From: Pseudoalteromonas lipolytica
Lineage (GTDB): Bacteria; Pseudomonadota; Gammaproteobacteria; Enterobacterales; Alteromonadaceae
Assembly: GCF_900116435.1 (NCBI RefSeq)
Contig: NZ_FPAZ01000013.1
Location: forward strand, 49,103 to 113,102
Length of the DNA stretch: 64,000 nt
Reading direction: 5' to 3'
Part shown: positions 25,560 through 34,834 of the stretch, in pieces
Position numbering within the stretch: position 1 is the stretch's first letter
Layout: every line of letters starts with the position of its first letter
Notes under the pieces: model-generated
What the model was told of the DNA's origin: nothing
The model's database searches: none
What the model saw: the letters and a program-made list of their open reading frames with translations, nothing else
Made by a program: the position numbers and the translations under genes

Positions 25560-26066
25560 ATGAAACTCATTCAAATAGATAAAGCCCGTTACCGTAAGCA
25601 TTTAAACCACGTTATTGTAGCGTGTGTTATTGCTTTAGCCGTTGGTAGTTTAGCCATTTCACAAACCTTGATTGCGTTATTCCCAGACCCAAGTGGGAGT
25701 CATTTTCACTGGAATCTATTGGGGGTTGTTGTGTGCAGTTTGCTGGTGGGCTTTGTACTCAATAAATACCGCAACCATGATTATATGACCGAGATTGTGT
25801 ATGTGTGGGAGCTTAAAAAAGCGCTGAATAAGATTACCCGTAAAATGCCAAAGCTAAAAGCGGCTGGGCGTGAGGGCAATGCCGATGCTTTATTAGCGAT
25901 TCATTACAGCTATGCTGGCTCGCGTTTGTTATGGCAGCTCGACGACAACACCATCACTATGGATGAGCTGGCAATTAAACAAGCTGAGCTTGATAGTGTC
26001 GCCGAGAAATATAATTTAAGCCTGGATGCCGAGCGCTATGATGAGGCTATTTTAAAGAACTTTTAA
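25560..26066 (+). CDS. DUF3087-like membrane protein
   Basis: A 168-residue protein with two hydrophobic segments (about 20-42 and 55-75), then a charged helical tail rich in K, E and D. The opening KLIQIDKARYRKHLNHVI fits my recollection of the DUF3087 family of marine gammaproteobacteria; function is unknown. It is ten bases upstream of a low-molecular-weight phosphatase gene, and the two are probably co-transcribed. Confidence 0.7.
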   Translation: MKLIQIDKARYRKHLNHVIVACVIALAVGSLAISQTLIALFPDPSGSHFHWNLLGVVVCSLLVGFVLNKYRNHDYMTEIVYVWELKKALNKITRKMPKLKAAGREGNADALLAIHYSYAGSRLLWQLDDNTITMDELAIKQAELDSVAEKYNLSLDAERYDEAILKNF

Positions 26067-26075
26067 GGACGAGTA

Positions 26076-26525
26076 ATGAAGAAGGTTTTGGTTGTATGTT
26101 TGGGTAATATTTGCCGCTCACCAACTGCTGAAGCGGTGCTCAGAAGTCGTGCAAAGACGCTTAATGTTAATGTAAAAGTCGACTCAGCAGGCACGATTGG
26201 CTATCACCAAGGTAATCCACCTGATTCACGTTCAAAAGCAGCAGGCGAAAAACGAGGCTACAGCTTTAAAGGGATTTATTCGCGCCCGGTTACGCAGGCT
26301 GATTTTTATGAGTTTGATTTTATTTTAGCGGCTGACAAGCAAAACCTTGCTGATTTACACGCGCAATGCCCTGAGCATTTGCAATATAAATTGTCGTTAT
26401 TTTTAAGCCATGGTGATGCGGGCGAGCAAGAAATTCCCGATCCTTATTATGGTGGCGATCAAGGTTTTGAAAAGGTCCTAGATTTAATCGAAAACGCGGC
26501 GGATAACTTGCTCAAAAAGCTTTAA
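26076..26525 (+). CDS. Low-molecular-weight protein-tyrosine phosphatase
   Basis: Cytoplasmic phosphatase of 149 residues. The P-loop C-x5-R is CLGNICRS (C8 to R14) at the N-terminus, and the general-acid loop is DPYYGG near residue 131. AAGGACGAGTA precedes the start. Such enzymes act on tyrosine-phosphorylated kinases of capsule export, but no polysaccharide genes lie here, so the partner is unknown. It ends at a clear terminator. Confidence 0.93.
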   Translation: MKKVLVVCLGNICRSPTAEAVLRSRAKTLNVNVKVDSAGTIGYHQGNPPDSRSKAAGEKRGYSFKGIYSRPVTQADFYEFDFILAADKQNLADLHAQCPEHLQYKLSLFLSHGDAGEQEIPDPYYGGDQGFEKVLDLIENAADNLLKKL

Positions 26526-26532
26526 TTTTTTT

Positions 26533-26555
26533 AAAAGGTCGCACTGCGACCTTTT
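26533..26555. terminator. Terminator between convergent genes
   Basis: AAAAGGTCGC-ACT-GCGACCTTTT with T/A flanks, between the phosphatase and the TPR-TonB gene; likely used from both sides. Confidence 0.85.
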
Positions 26556-26567
26556 AGTTTATTTTGA

Positions 26568-27638
26568 TTAGTTTATTTTAAAGTCGAGCTGAACTTGGGT
26601 TGTTGATGCAACGGCATGCCCATCTTCAAATTTTGGGGCATAACGCCACTTTTTCATTGCTTTTATAGCTTCTACTTCGAATGCTTTACCGCCTTTAGAC
26701 TCAAGTACGGCAACGTTATCTACAAAGCCTGTGGGAGTCACTTCGAACTCCATAATAACAGAACCACTTTGTCTAAGCTGTGCCTTTGACATGGGGTACT
26801 TAGGATGCACGCGATACAAGGGCTCTTGCTCTTGGTTGTCTTTCCACGGCACCATTTTTGCGATAGCAATACAGTGTTTGGTTGCTTCATCGCTTTTACC
26901 TATTTTTTCGTATAAATGAACTAGCTTAGAGTGGGCGTCCAGTTCGGCTTTGTGATCAAAACTGAGTGCGTCATCAAATACTTTAACAACATGGTTAAGA
27001 CGCTCAATTGCGTAGTCATAATCGTGCCTGCTTTGAGCAAAAGCAGCGGCTAAAAAGTCTGCTTGAATACGCTCTAGCGAGTTACTTGGCACATTATCTA
27101 TGTAATATTCATCGGCTTCTTCTAGGTAACGTTTAGCTGTTAAGTAACGTTCACCACTGTTTTTAAGGGCCAAAATACGTGCTGCACTGAGCTTACTGTC
27201 GGCAACCAGTTTGTCATTTTTTTGTTGCTCAGCAATGCTAATTAAGTCGCTTAAGTAAGCACTTGCTTTTCTTGCTGATTGAGTCGATTCAGCCATGCCG
27301 AGCAGTGCATCATAGACTTCGGTACTGTGTTCACCATGTCTTTTTTCTAAAATAGTGTATGCCGTTTTGTATAACTCGTATTGTTTTTCGTGCTGGTACG
27401 TGGCAAGACTATTTGCGTAGTTAATGGCTAAATTCGCTGTATTGTCGGAGTTTTCGCCATACACTTTTTGACCGAGTTGATAGGCTTTTTGCGCAAGTTC
27501 GGTAGTGTCTTGTTGGTTTTCAAGCGCAGCTAAATAGGCGCGGTAAGTTTCATTAAACTCACTGTTTATATCTTGATTAGCTAAACAAGGCTGGCTTAAT
27601 AGTATGCCTAAACATATGGCTAAAGAGGCTTTTTTCAT
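26568..27638 (-). CDS. TonB C-terminal domain protein with TPR-like helices
   Basis: Exported protein of about 356 residues. The ATG at 27638 starts the signal peptide (MKKASLAICLGILLSQPCLA) with AAGGA five bases upstream, so the longer frame to 27683 is not used. Residues 30-260 are alpha-helical and repeat-like (AQKAYQLGQKVYG, ALLGMAESTQ, AKRYLEEADEYY), consistent with TPR repeats. The last 85 residues form a TonB_C domain (YRVHPKYPMSKAQLRQSGSV and KAMKKWRYAPKF). There is no membrane anchor or proline-rich rod, so it is probably not a classical energy transducer. It may bind receptor TonB boxes or wall components. Confidence 0.8.
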   Translation of the reverse strand: MKKASLAICLGILLSQPCLANQDINSEFNETYRAYLAALENQQDTTELAQKAYQLGQKVYGENSDNTANLAINYANSLATYQHEKQYELYKTAYTILEKRHGEHSTEVYDALLGMAESTQSARKASAYLSDLISIAEQQKNDKLVADSKLSAARILALKNSGERYLTAKRYLEEADEYYIDNVPSNSLERIQADFLAAAFAQSRHDYDYAIERLNHVVKVFDDALSFDHKAELDAHSKLVHLYEKIGKSDEATKHCIAIAKMVPWKDNQEQEPLYRVHPKYPMSKAQLRQSGSVIMEFEVTPTGFVDNVAVLESKGGKAFEVEAIKAMKKWRYAPKFEDGHAVASTTQVQLDFKIN

Positions 27639-27978
27639 AATAATCCTTATTATATTTCGCAAGTTAGCTTTTAAATAAACCACAAACGAGGGTTACTCAT
27701 ATTTATTAGTCGAGATTAGCAAAAGGTATTATAAATGTCACTTAATTGGGTAATTTCTAGTTAAAAATGCGGAGGAAGTGTTGATGAATACGGCTGTAAA
27801 ATTAAGCTTGAAAGATGTGCAAAGCTCGTATCTTCGTCTGGTTTGAGTGTATAATACTTGAATTGCTGGTAACTGCCTCAATATTAGTTATCACTCGTCG
27901 TATGTTGCATTCTTACAACCTCAAACTGTTGTAATCACATTTGCAGTATTGCATTTATTTTTTTAATTTGGATTTGTC
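27639..27978. other. Intergenic gap before ribA
   Basis: This 340-base gap between divergent genes has a good -10-like TATAAT at 27850-27855, but no convincing -35 at 17 bases. No FMN riboswitch could be recognised by eye. A 20-codon frame from 27784 looks non-coding. Confidence 0.4.
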
Positions 27979-28605
27979 GTGGCGCAAGTAAGAGCAAGAG
28001 TCCAGCTAAATGTTGGCAAAAACAGTGATATCCCTGCAGAAATCGTCTCGTTTAGTGGTTTAAATGATGGCCAAGAGCATATTGCTTTAGTATTTAATCA
28101 AGCCGACACCGAGCAAGACATCCCCTTAATTCGTATGCATTCAGAGTGCTTAACGGGTGATGTATTTCATTCTTCGCGTTGTGACTGTGGTGAGCAGTTA
28201 AATGAGTGCATTGAAATGATGCATGAGCAAGGTGGAATTTTATTATATTTGCGCCAAGAAGGGCGTGGCATAGGTTTATACAATAAGATTGATGCTTATG
28301 TATTGCAATCGCAAGGTATGAATACTTACGAAGCGAATAACCACCTAGGTTTTGCCGATGATTTGCGTGATTTTTCTGACGCTGTTTTAATGCTCGAGGC
28401 ACTTAATCAAAAGCATGTTAAGTTAATGACCAACAACCCAAATAAGCTCAAAGCTTTGCGTGATGCTGGCATTGAAGTTGATTCAGTTGTCGGCACGCAT
28501 GCACACATTAAAGCAGGTGTTGTTGGTAATCGCGCTTACTTAGAAACAAAAATCAAACATGGTTCACACATGCTTGATATCAAAAAAATTAAAAAGCCTG
28601 AATAA
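27979..28605 (+). CDS. ribA: GTP cyclohydrolase II
   Basis: First enzyme of riboflavin synthesis: GTP to 2,5-diamino-6-ribosylamino-4-pyrimidinone phosphate, formate and pyrophosphate. The start is GTG, and 208 residues is close to E. coli RibA. The zinc site C-x10-C-x-C is in [18 protein letters not shown]; the catalytic region [17 protein letters not shown] and the late [11 protein letters not shown] are diagnostic. It is not fused to RibB. It is followed by a weak hairpin at about 28634-28661. Confidence 0.96.
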   Translation: MAQVRARVQLNVGKNSDIPAEIVSFSGLNDGQEHIALVFNQADTEQDIPLIRMHSECLTGDVFHSSRCDCGEQLNECIEMMHEQGGILLYLRQEGRGIGLYNKIDAYVLQSQGMNTYEANNHLGFADDLRDFSDAVLMLEALNQKHVKLMTNNPNKLKALRDAGIEVDSVVGTHAHIKAGVVGNRAYLETKIKHGSHMLDIKKIKKPE

Positions 28606-28683
28606 TTTTCACAGCAGGTGACTATAAACAAATAGCGCACCCAGTTATACTCGGTGCGTTTTGTCGTTATTGAATGAGAAGCT

Positions 28684-29478
28684 ATGTCGATCGAAGTGCG
28701 TATTTTTAAAGCCGATGCAGGCGTAAAATGGTTTAAAGCAGGTTGGGAAATCTTTAAGCTGCAACCGTTTACGTTTATTTTAATGCACCTATTAATAGGT
28801 GTGATTGGTTTCTTATCGTTAGTGTTACCCCTGCTGCAAGTTGTCGGTGCATTTGTTGCCCCATTTTTAATGGCGGGCTTTTATCAAGCCGTGCTAACTA
28901 AACAACAAGGTGGCACGATTAGTCAGGCAGATATCTTTAAACCGTTTACCAATAAAGGGAATCGTATTGGTTTAGTGCGAGTTGCTGTGTATCAAATGGC
29001 GGCGGGCATTTTATTAGCGGTGTTATCTAATTTTATCTTTGCTGATGCCTATGCAGTTATTTCAAGTCAAACGTTCGACCCACAAAACCAAACACACATA
29101 GCGGATTTACTGGCAACCATTTCTATGGGGCAAGTGGCCGTTTTTTTACTGGCAATCTGTGTGTATTTAACGGCGTTTGCTTATGCAGTCCCCTTGGTTT
29201 ATTTTCAAAAGCAAACCAACATGTTCCAGGTATTAAAAACCTCGTTCATGGTGTTTTATCATAATATGGCTCCGTTAGGTGTTTACGGTTTGATTTGTGC
29301 TGTATTAATGCTGATCTGTATACCTTTATCGTTTATTCCACTATTGGTTTTAATGCCAATTTGTTACATTAGCTTCTTCGTGTCTTTTCAGGCTATTTTT
29401 ATGCCAGTTGTGCCAAAAAGTGATGACCAACCAAAGACACCAGAAACATCGTCACAATCAGGACGCTTTGACGCGTAA
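28684..29478 (+). CDS. BPSS1780-like multi-pass membrane protein
   Basis: Inner-membrane protein of 264 residues with about six hydrophobic segments. The N-terminal KAGWEIFKLQPFTF and the next segment VGAFVAPFLMAGFYQAVLTK resemble the BPSS1780 family of unknown function. The C-terminal tail is polar. The stop overlaps the recX start (TAATG-type junction at 29476-29480), so the two are translationally coupled. Function unknown. Confidence 0.75.
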   Translation: MSIEVRIFKADAGVKWFKAGWEIFKLQPFTFILMHLLIGVIGFLSLVLPLLQVVGAFVAPFLMAGFYQAVLTKQQGGTISQADIFKPFTNKGNRIGLVRVAVYQMAAGILLAVLSNFIFADAYAVISSQTFDPQNQTHIADLLATISMGQVAVFLLAICVYLTAFAYAVPLVYFQKQTNMFQVLKTSFMVFYHNMAPLGVYGLICAVLMLICIPLSFIPLLVLMPICYISFFVSFQAIFMPVVPKSDDQPKTPETSSQSGRFDA

Positions 29479-29930
29479 TGGATGATAAAGAAAAAAAGTT
29501 AAAAAATTACGTACTTTGGTTACTTTCACGACAAGATTACTCGCGTCGTGATTTAACCCGAAAGCTACAACAAAAAGAAGCGACGCCCGAGTTTACAGAG
29601 CGTTTGTTAGATTGGTGTGAGTCACACAACTTTATTAACGAGCAGCGCTACTGCGAAGGGTTTGTACGCCGCCATTTAGCGAAGTATCATGGGGCTAAAC
29701 GCATCCAAAGCGAAGCAATGGCAAAAGGGATAGATCGGGCTTTGTTAGACAAGACGCTCGAAGAGTTCGAAATCGATTGGTTTGAGCTCGCACAGGACGC
29801 ATATTTAAAAAAGTTTTCAAATTCACGTAAAGAACTCGATCAGAAAGAAAAAGCGAAACGTGTACGCTACTTGATGTATCGAGGCTTTAATTACGAACAA
29901 ATTGATTTTGCAATGCAAGCACAGCAATAA
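29478..29930 (+). CDS. recX: RecX regulatory protein
   Basis: Small modulator of RecA filaments; 150 residues, made of three-helix repeats. Family features are YVLWLLSRQDYSRRDLTRKL at about 11-30, the middle FINEQRYCEGFVRRHLAKYHG and the last helix RVRYLMYRGFNYEQIDFAM. It usually follows recA, but here it is preceded by a membrane-protein gene and recA is outside the window. It precedes alaS by 17 bases, as in many gammaproteobacteria. Confidence 0.93.
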   Translation: MDDKEKKLKNYVLWLLSRQDYSRRDLTRKLQQKEATPEFTERLLDWCESHNFINEQRYCEGFVRRHLAKYHGAKRIQSEAMAKGIDRALLDKTLEEFEIDWFELAQDAYLKKFSNSRKELDQKEKAKRVRYLMYRGFNYEQIDFAMQAQQ

Positions 29931-29947
29931 ACGGGTGAGACTTTCAC

Positions 29948-32548
29948 ATGCAGCATATGACTACCGCACAGATCAGGCAACAGTTCTTAGACTTTTTTGC
30001 CTCTAAACAACACCAAATTGTTCCTTCAAGCTCGCTGATCCCGGGCAACGATGCCACATTATTATTCAATAACGCCGGCATGGTGCAATTTAAAGATGTA
30101 TTTTTAGGTGCGGAAAGCCGCCCTTATTCACGTGCAACCAGCTCACAGCGTTGTGTGCGCGCAGGTGGTAAACATAACGACCTTGAAAACGTGGGTTACA
30201 CTGCACGTCACCATACATTCTTCGAAATGTTAGGTAACTTCAGCTTTGGCGATTACTTCAAACAAGACGCGATTAAGTTTGCGTGGCAGTTTTTAACAGA
30301 GACTGTAAAGTTACCGCAAGAAAAGTTATTGGTTACTATTTACCACGATGACGAAGAAGCGTTTAACATTTGGCACAAAGAAGTGGGTCTAAGTGAAGAC
30401 CGCATCATTCGTATTGCAACGAGCGATAACTTCTGGTCAATGGGTGACACGGGTCCGTGTGGTCCATGTTCAGAAATCTTTTATGATCACGGTGAAGAAA
30501 TTTGGGGGGGGCCTCCAGGTTCACCTGAAGAAGATGGCGACCGTTTCATTGAAATTTGGAACCTCGTATTCATGCAATACAACCGCCATGCCGACGGTAC
30601 AATGGAGCCGCTTCCTAAGCAATCTGTTGATACTGGTATGGGTCTTGAGCGTATCGCGGCTATTTTACAAGGCGTTCACTCAAACTACGAAATCGATTTG
30701 TTCCAAGCACTCATTGCTGCGGCGGCTAAAGTAACCAACGCGCAAGATTTAAATGATAAATCATTACGCGTAGTGGCTGACCACATTCGTTCGTGTGCAT
30801 TCTTAGTGTCTGACGGCGTTATGCCATCAAACGAAGGCCGCGGTTACGTATTACGTCGTATTATTCGTCGTGCAGTACGTCACGGTAACAAACTTGGCGC
30901 AAAAGGCGCGTTCTTCTATAAGCTTGTTGCTGCACTAATCGAGCAAATGGGTCAAGCGTACCCTGAGCTTGCTAAGCAACAAGAAATTATCGAAAAAGTA
31001 TTACGCATCGAAGAAGAGCAGTTTGGTAAAACACTTGAGCGTGGTCTAGCGATTCTTGAAGAAAGCCTTACTGACATCGAAGGTGATGTAATCCCGGGTG
31101 ATTTAGTCTTCAAGCTTTACGATACTTACGGTTTCCCTGCTGATTTAACGGCTGACGTTGCGCGTGAGCGTTTCATGACTATTGATGAGCAAGGTTTTCA
31201 AGAGTGCATGGCTGTTCAGCGTAAGCAAGCACAGCAAGCGGGTAAATTTGGTGCTGATTATAACCAGCAACTTAAATCTGAAAAACACACAGACTTTAAA
31301 GGGTACGATTCAGAGCACTACACTGGCACCGTGGTTGAATTATTTGCTGAGGGCCAATCTGTTTCTGTACTTGAAGATGGCCAAGAAGGTATTGCAATTC
31401 TTGACCGTACACCATTCTACGCCGAGTCAGGTGGTCAGGTTGGTGACACGGGTGTGTTAAAAGTGGCGGGTGGTGAGTTTGTTGTTACTAACACTACCAA
31501 GCTGGGTAATGCATTTGCGCACCATGGTCGTGTACAAGGCCGCATTGGTACAAACGACAAAGCAGAAGCAACAATTGATGCTGCACGTCGCGATAGCATC
31601 AAGAAAAACCATACTGCCACGCATATTTTACATGAAACGCTTCGCCAAATTTTAGGTGATCACGTAAGTCAAAAAGGTTCACTGGTTGACCCTGAGCGTT
31701 TACGTTTTGATTTCTCTCACTTTGAAGCCGTAACAAAAGATGAATTACGTCAAATTGAGCGTGCAGTGAACGACGAAATCCGTCGTAACTTTGCGCTTGA
31801 GACTGAGCTAATGGCAATTGATGAGGCCAAGGCAAAAGGGGCGATGGCGTTATTCGGTGAGAAATACGACGACGAAGTGCGCGTAGTCACGATTGGTGAT
31901 TACTCAATCGAGCTGTGTGGTGGTACTCACGTTAAGCGTGCTGGTGATATTGGTTTATTCAAAATCGTATCAGAAAGCGGCATTGCAGCTGGTATTCGTC
32001 GTATCGAAGCGGTAACAGGTGCTGAAGCTGTTGCGTATGTCAGTGAGCAAGAGCAACAGTTAAACGATGTTGCAGCCCTAGTAAAAGGTGATAGCAGCAC
32101 GGTACTTGAAAAAGTAACAGCACTCCTTGAAAAGTCAAAAGGGCTTGAGAAGCAAATTGCTCAGCTTAACGATAAGCTAGCAAGTGCGGCGGGTGCATCG
32201 CTACTTGACTCAGTTGTTGAAGTGAATGGTATTAAACTTCTAGTTGCTGATGTAGCTGGTACAGAGTCGAAAGCATTACGTGGCATGGTTGATGACCTGA
32301 AAACGAAGATTGGTTCAGGCGTGATTGCACTTGGTGTAGCAAACGGCGACAAAGTTAGCTTAATTGCCGGTGTAACTAAAGACCTGACAGGCAAAGTGAA
32401 AGCGGGTGAACTTGTTAATCACATGGCTGCACAAGTGGGCGGTAAAGGCGGTGGTCGTCCTGATATGGCGCAAGCGGGTGGTACTCAGCCAGAGAACCTA
32501 AGCGCAGCTTTAGAAAGCGTAACTAGTTGGTTATCTGAACGTTCTTAA
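29948..32548 (+). CDS. alaS: Alanine-tRNA ligase
   Basis: Class II synthetase of 866 residues. The catalytic core starts with AEIR-like [20 protein letters not shown] and has [14 protein letters not shown] and the motif 2 region [19 protein letters not shown]. The editing domain shows the zinc residues in [14 protein letters not shown] (about 557-570) and [15 protein letters not shown]. The C-Ala domain ends with [15 protein letters not shown]. Length matches E. coli AlaS. It is upstream of lysC and csrA in the conserved order. A second ATG nine bases downstream is an alternative start. Confidence 0.98.
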   Translation: MQHMTTAQIRQQFLDFFASKQHQIVPSSSLIPGNDATLLFNNAGMVQFKDVFLGAESRPYSRATSSQRCVRAGGKHNDLENVGYTARHHTFFEMLGNFSFGDYFKQDAIKFAWQFLTETVKLPQEKLLVTIYHDDEEAFNIWHKEVGLSEDRIIRIATSDNFWSMGDTGPCGPCSEIFYDHGEEIWGGPPGSPEEDGDRFIEIWNLVFMQYNRHADGTMEPLPKQSVDTGMGLERIAAILQGVHSNYEIDLFQALIAAAAKVTNAQDLNDKSLRVVADHIRSCAFLVSDGVMPSNEGRGYVLRRIIRRAVRHGNKLGAKGAFFYKLVAALIEQMGQAYPELAKQQEIIEKVLRIEEEQFGKTLERGLAILEESLTDIEGDVIPGDLVFKLYDTYGFPADLTADVARERFMTIDEQGFQECMAVQRKQAQQAGKFGADYNQQLKSEKHTDFKGYDSEHYTGTVVELFAEGQSVSVLEDGQEGIAILDRTPFYAESGGQVGDTGVLKVAGGEFVVTNTTKLGNAFAHHGRVQGRIGTNDKAEATIDAARRDSIKKNHTATHILHETLRQILGDHVSQKGSLVDPERLRFDFSHFEAVTKDELRQIERAVNDEIRRNFALETELMAIDEAKAKGAMALFGEKYDDEVRVVTIGDYSIELCGGTHVKRAGDIGLFKIVSESGIAAGIRRIEAVTGAEAVAYVSEQEQQLNDVAALVKGDSSTVLEKVTALLEKSKGLEKQIAQLNDKLASAAGASLLDSVVEVNGIKLLVADVAGTESKALRGMVDDLKTKIGSGVIALGVANGDKVSLIAGVTKDLTGKVKAGELVNHMAAQVGGKGGGRPDMAQAGGTQPENLSAALESVTSWLSERS

Positions 32549-32554
32549 TCACTA

Positions 32555-33772
32555 GTGGCACTTATCGTCCAAAAGTTCGGCGGCACTTCAGTGGGCTCCA
32601 TTGAGCGTATTGAGGCCGTCGCCGACCTTGTTGTTAAAACAAAACAACAAGGCCATCAAGTTGTGGTGGTGCTCTCGGCTATGTCGGGAGAAACTAACCG
32701 TCTGATTGACCTCGCTAAACAAATAGATTCTCGGCCTAGTGCCCGTGAACTCGATGTGTTGCTTACCACTGGTGAGCAAGTGTCGGTATCGTTGTTGGCA
32801 ATGGCAATAATTAAGCGTGGACACTCCGCTGTTAGCTTACTTGCCGATCAGGTAAATATTCGTACTGACAATATGTTCGGTAAAGCCCGTATTGAAGAAA
32901 TTGCAGCGACACGGCTAAAGCATGAGCTTGAGCATAACCGGATTGCAATTATTGCTGGTTTTCAAGGCCGTGATATCGAGGGCAATATCACCACGTTAGG
33001 TCGCGGCGGCACTGATACCTCAGCAGTTGAAATTGCGGGGGCAATTAATGCCGATGAATGCCAAATTTATACTGATGTTGACGGCGTTTATACGACCGAT
33101 CCACGCATTGAACCAAATGCGCGTCGTATGAGCCATGTTACCTTTGAAGAAATGCTCGAAATGGCGAGTTTAGGCGCAAAGGTCTTACATATTCGCAGTG
33201 TCGAAGCAGCAGGAAAGTATAATATACCGCTCAGGGTGTTATCGAGTTTTAATCCCGATCAAGGGACCTTGATCAGTTTTGAGGAGCCGGATGTGCAAGC
33301 AAATATTGTGTCGGGTATTGCGTTTAATCGAGATGAAAGTCTTATTTATGTCAACGCAGTGCCACAAGGAATGGAAAACCTTGCAAAAATTTTGCAACTT
33401 TTTGCAGAATTCGGTATCGAAATAGATATGATTAATCAAGTTAATCATAACTTTGAAAAAATAGACTATGCTTTTACTGTGCACACAAATGATTTTGAGC
33501 AGGCGCTTGAAATTTTAACCAGTAACCAAAGTGCTATCAAAGCTGAATCTATAAATGGAGTAAGCAATGTTGCCAAGGTATCTGCTGTTGGCGTAGGGAT
33601 GAAATCTCACTCAGGTGTCGCAAGTTTATTTTTTAATGCACTTGCACAAGAAAGCATCAAAGTGATACTTATATCGACATCAGAAATAAAGATATCAGTT
33701 TTAATTGATGAAAAGTATTTAGAACTGGCTGTACGTGCACTACACAAAGTTTTTTTAACTGAAAATGAGTAA
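32555..33772 (+). CDS. lysC: Aspartate kinase (monofunctional, LysC type)
   Basis: Catalyses the first step of the aspartate pathway (Lys, Met, Thr, diaminopimelate). GTG start, 405 residues. The kinase domain has KFGGTSVGSIERIE at residues 6-19, and FQGRDIEGNITTLGRGGTDTSAVE spans about 138-161. Two ACT domains occupy about 265-405. Length and ACT arrangement match the alpha form found next to csrA in Pseudomonas and Alteromonadales. Only six bases separate it from alaS, so no riboswitch fits between them. Feedback control by Lys and/or Thr is expected through the ACT domains. Confidence 0.95.
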   Translation: MALIVQKFGGTSVGSIERIEAVADLVVKTKQQGHQVVVVLSAMSGETNRLIDLAKQIDSRPSARELDVLLTTGEQVSVSLLAMAIIKRGHSAVSLLADQVNIRTDNMFGKARIEEIAATRLKHELEHNRIAIIAGFQGRDIEGNITTLGRGGTDTSAVEIAGAINADECQIYTDVDGVYTTDPRIEPNARRMSHVTFEEMLEMASLGAKVLHIRSVEAAGKYNIPLRVLSSFNPDQGTLISFEEPDVQANIVSGIAFNRDESLIYVNAVPQGMENLAKILQLFAEFGIEIDMINQVNHNFEKIDYAFTVHTNDFEQALEILTSNQSAIKAESINGVSNVAKVSAVGVGMKSHSGVASLFFNALAQESIKVILISTSEIKISVLIDEKYLELAVRALHKVFLTENE

Positions 33773-33865
33773 GATATAGAGTTTTTACTTACTTTTAGGT
33801 CTAGTTTTCATTAAAATGATTTTGACGCGGAATCTTTTAATTTTTTGGAACATGGGAGCAAGAGA

Positions 33866-34057
33866 ATGCTAATACTAACTCGAAGAGTAGGTGAAACCCT
33901 AATGATCGGTGACGAAGTAACAGTTACTGTTCTTGGTGTTAAAGGAAATCAGGTTCGCATTGGTGTAAATGCACCTAAAGATGTCTCTGTACATCGTGAA
34001 GAAATTTACATGCGAATCCAAGCAGAGAAATCTAACCCTAATCCGGGTAATGTTTAA
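33866..34057 (+). CDS. csrA: Carbon storage regulator, RNA-binding protein CsrA
   Basis: Small dimeric RNA-binding regulator that binds GGA motifs in mRNA leaders. The ATG at 33866 gives [20 protein letters not shown], the invariant family start; the longer frame to 33845 is not needed. The RNA-contact segment [11 protein letters not shown] is near residue 42. Length is 63 residues. It follows lysC in the standard order and ends at a terminator. Confidence 0.98.
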   Translation: MLILTRRVGETLMIGDEVTVTVLGVKGNQVRIGVNAPKDVSVHREEIYMRIQAEKSNPNPGNV

Positions 34058-34076
34058 TCAGCAACAAGATTTTTTA

Positions 34077-34102
34077 AGAGCCACTCATTGAGTGGCTCTT
34101 TT
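34077..34102. terminator. Terminator of csrA
   Basis: AAGAGCCACT-CATTG-AGTGGCTCTT hairpin with a T run. It overlaps the 3' end of the converging gene at 34085-34552 and may serve both. Confidence 0.85.
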
Positions 34103-34552
34103 ATTTAGCACGGTGGTCATTGCTTCGTTTAGCGCTTGCTTTGATAAATACTGCATACCTTTGTCTGCTTTTAAAATATAACCCCGCTCTGTTTCAATAA
34201 TCTCATTGATTTGCTGCCAACTTAATTGGTAGCTTTTGTAAGGGTTTTCGGCTTTTACACCCTCATCATCAAAACTAACGGTTACTTCACTGCCTGATGC
34301 GCGACTCAGCATTTGTCTAGTGACCCACCAAGGGCGTTTGTAGTAAAACGATAAACACTCAACGATAGCCAGCATAAACATAAAGCTGCCAAGGTAATGG
34401 TTTTCAAGCATATAAAAGGCAAGTAACCCTAGGCTTATTAGCAATAATAATAATGGATATTTTGGTTTTGCCTGTGAAGAGTAGGGCAATGACTCATCAA
34501 AGCACTCATAGTAATAAGGTTTATCTAGTGTGTAAGTTATACTTAGCGACAT
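34085..34552 (-). CDS. YcxB-like small membrane protein
   Basis: A 155-residue protein with two close hydrophobic segments (about 33-50 and 52-68), then a soluble C-terminal part: VTVSFDDEGVKAENPYKSYQ and LSWQQINEIIETERGYIL. The pattern of small residues, 'D-x-x-G' and W-x-x-I resembles YcxB-like C-terminal domains, which are of unknown function. It stands alone, converging on csrA. Confidence 0.7.
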   Translation of the reverse strand: MSLSITYTLDKPYYYECFDESLPYSSQAKPKYPLLLLLISLGLLAFYMLENHYLGSFMFMLAIVECLSFYYKRPWWVTRQMLSRASGSEVTVSFDDEGVKAENPYKSYQLSWQQINEIIETERGYILKADKGMQYLSKQALNEAMTTVLNKRATQ

Positions 34553-34647
34553 TCATAGTACTCACATTATTTGATACATGAAGTTTATCATTTTTAGAAA
34601 AAAACTACCGTAGTTGGTTTTCATTTTGTTGTCATTATGAGAGCTTA

Positions 34648-34800
34648 TACCAACCTGCAATATTACTTAATCATTCAGAGGGGTTAAACCTGACGCAAGC
34701 TGCGTTAAAAGTTTCTATCTAGAACAACGTAATGATGAAGCTTTTCGCCTTGCTATTGCCCGTTTTATCTGTCTCTAAACAGCTTAATTAAGCTACCTAG
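34648..34800 (+). repeat. MITE-like repeat, diverged copy (copy 3)
   Basis: Begins TACCAACCTGCAAT, continues with CTTAATCATT, a CTGCGTTAAAAGTTTCT segment and a CGCCTTG...CTTAATTAAGC end, all in the order seen in the complete copy at 12241-12447. It is shorter and lacks a good right terminal repeat. It fills most of the 255-base gap upstream of the phosphoesterase-like gene. Confidence 0.6.
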
Positions 34801-34834
34801 AGTTTAAGTGAATGCGTTTTTAGGCGAAAATATT

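Noticed and set aside
27639..27978. FMN riboswitch before ribA
   Set aside because: No conserved FMN-element arms or a terminator/anti-terminator could be recognised in the leader.
32549..32554. Lysine riboswitch before lysC
   Set aside because: Only six bases separate alaS and lysC, so there is no room for one.
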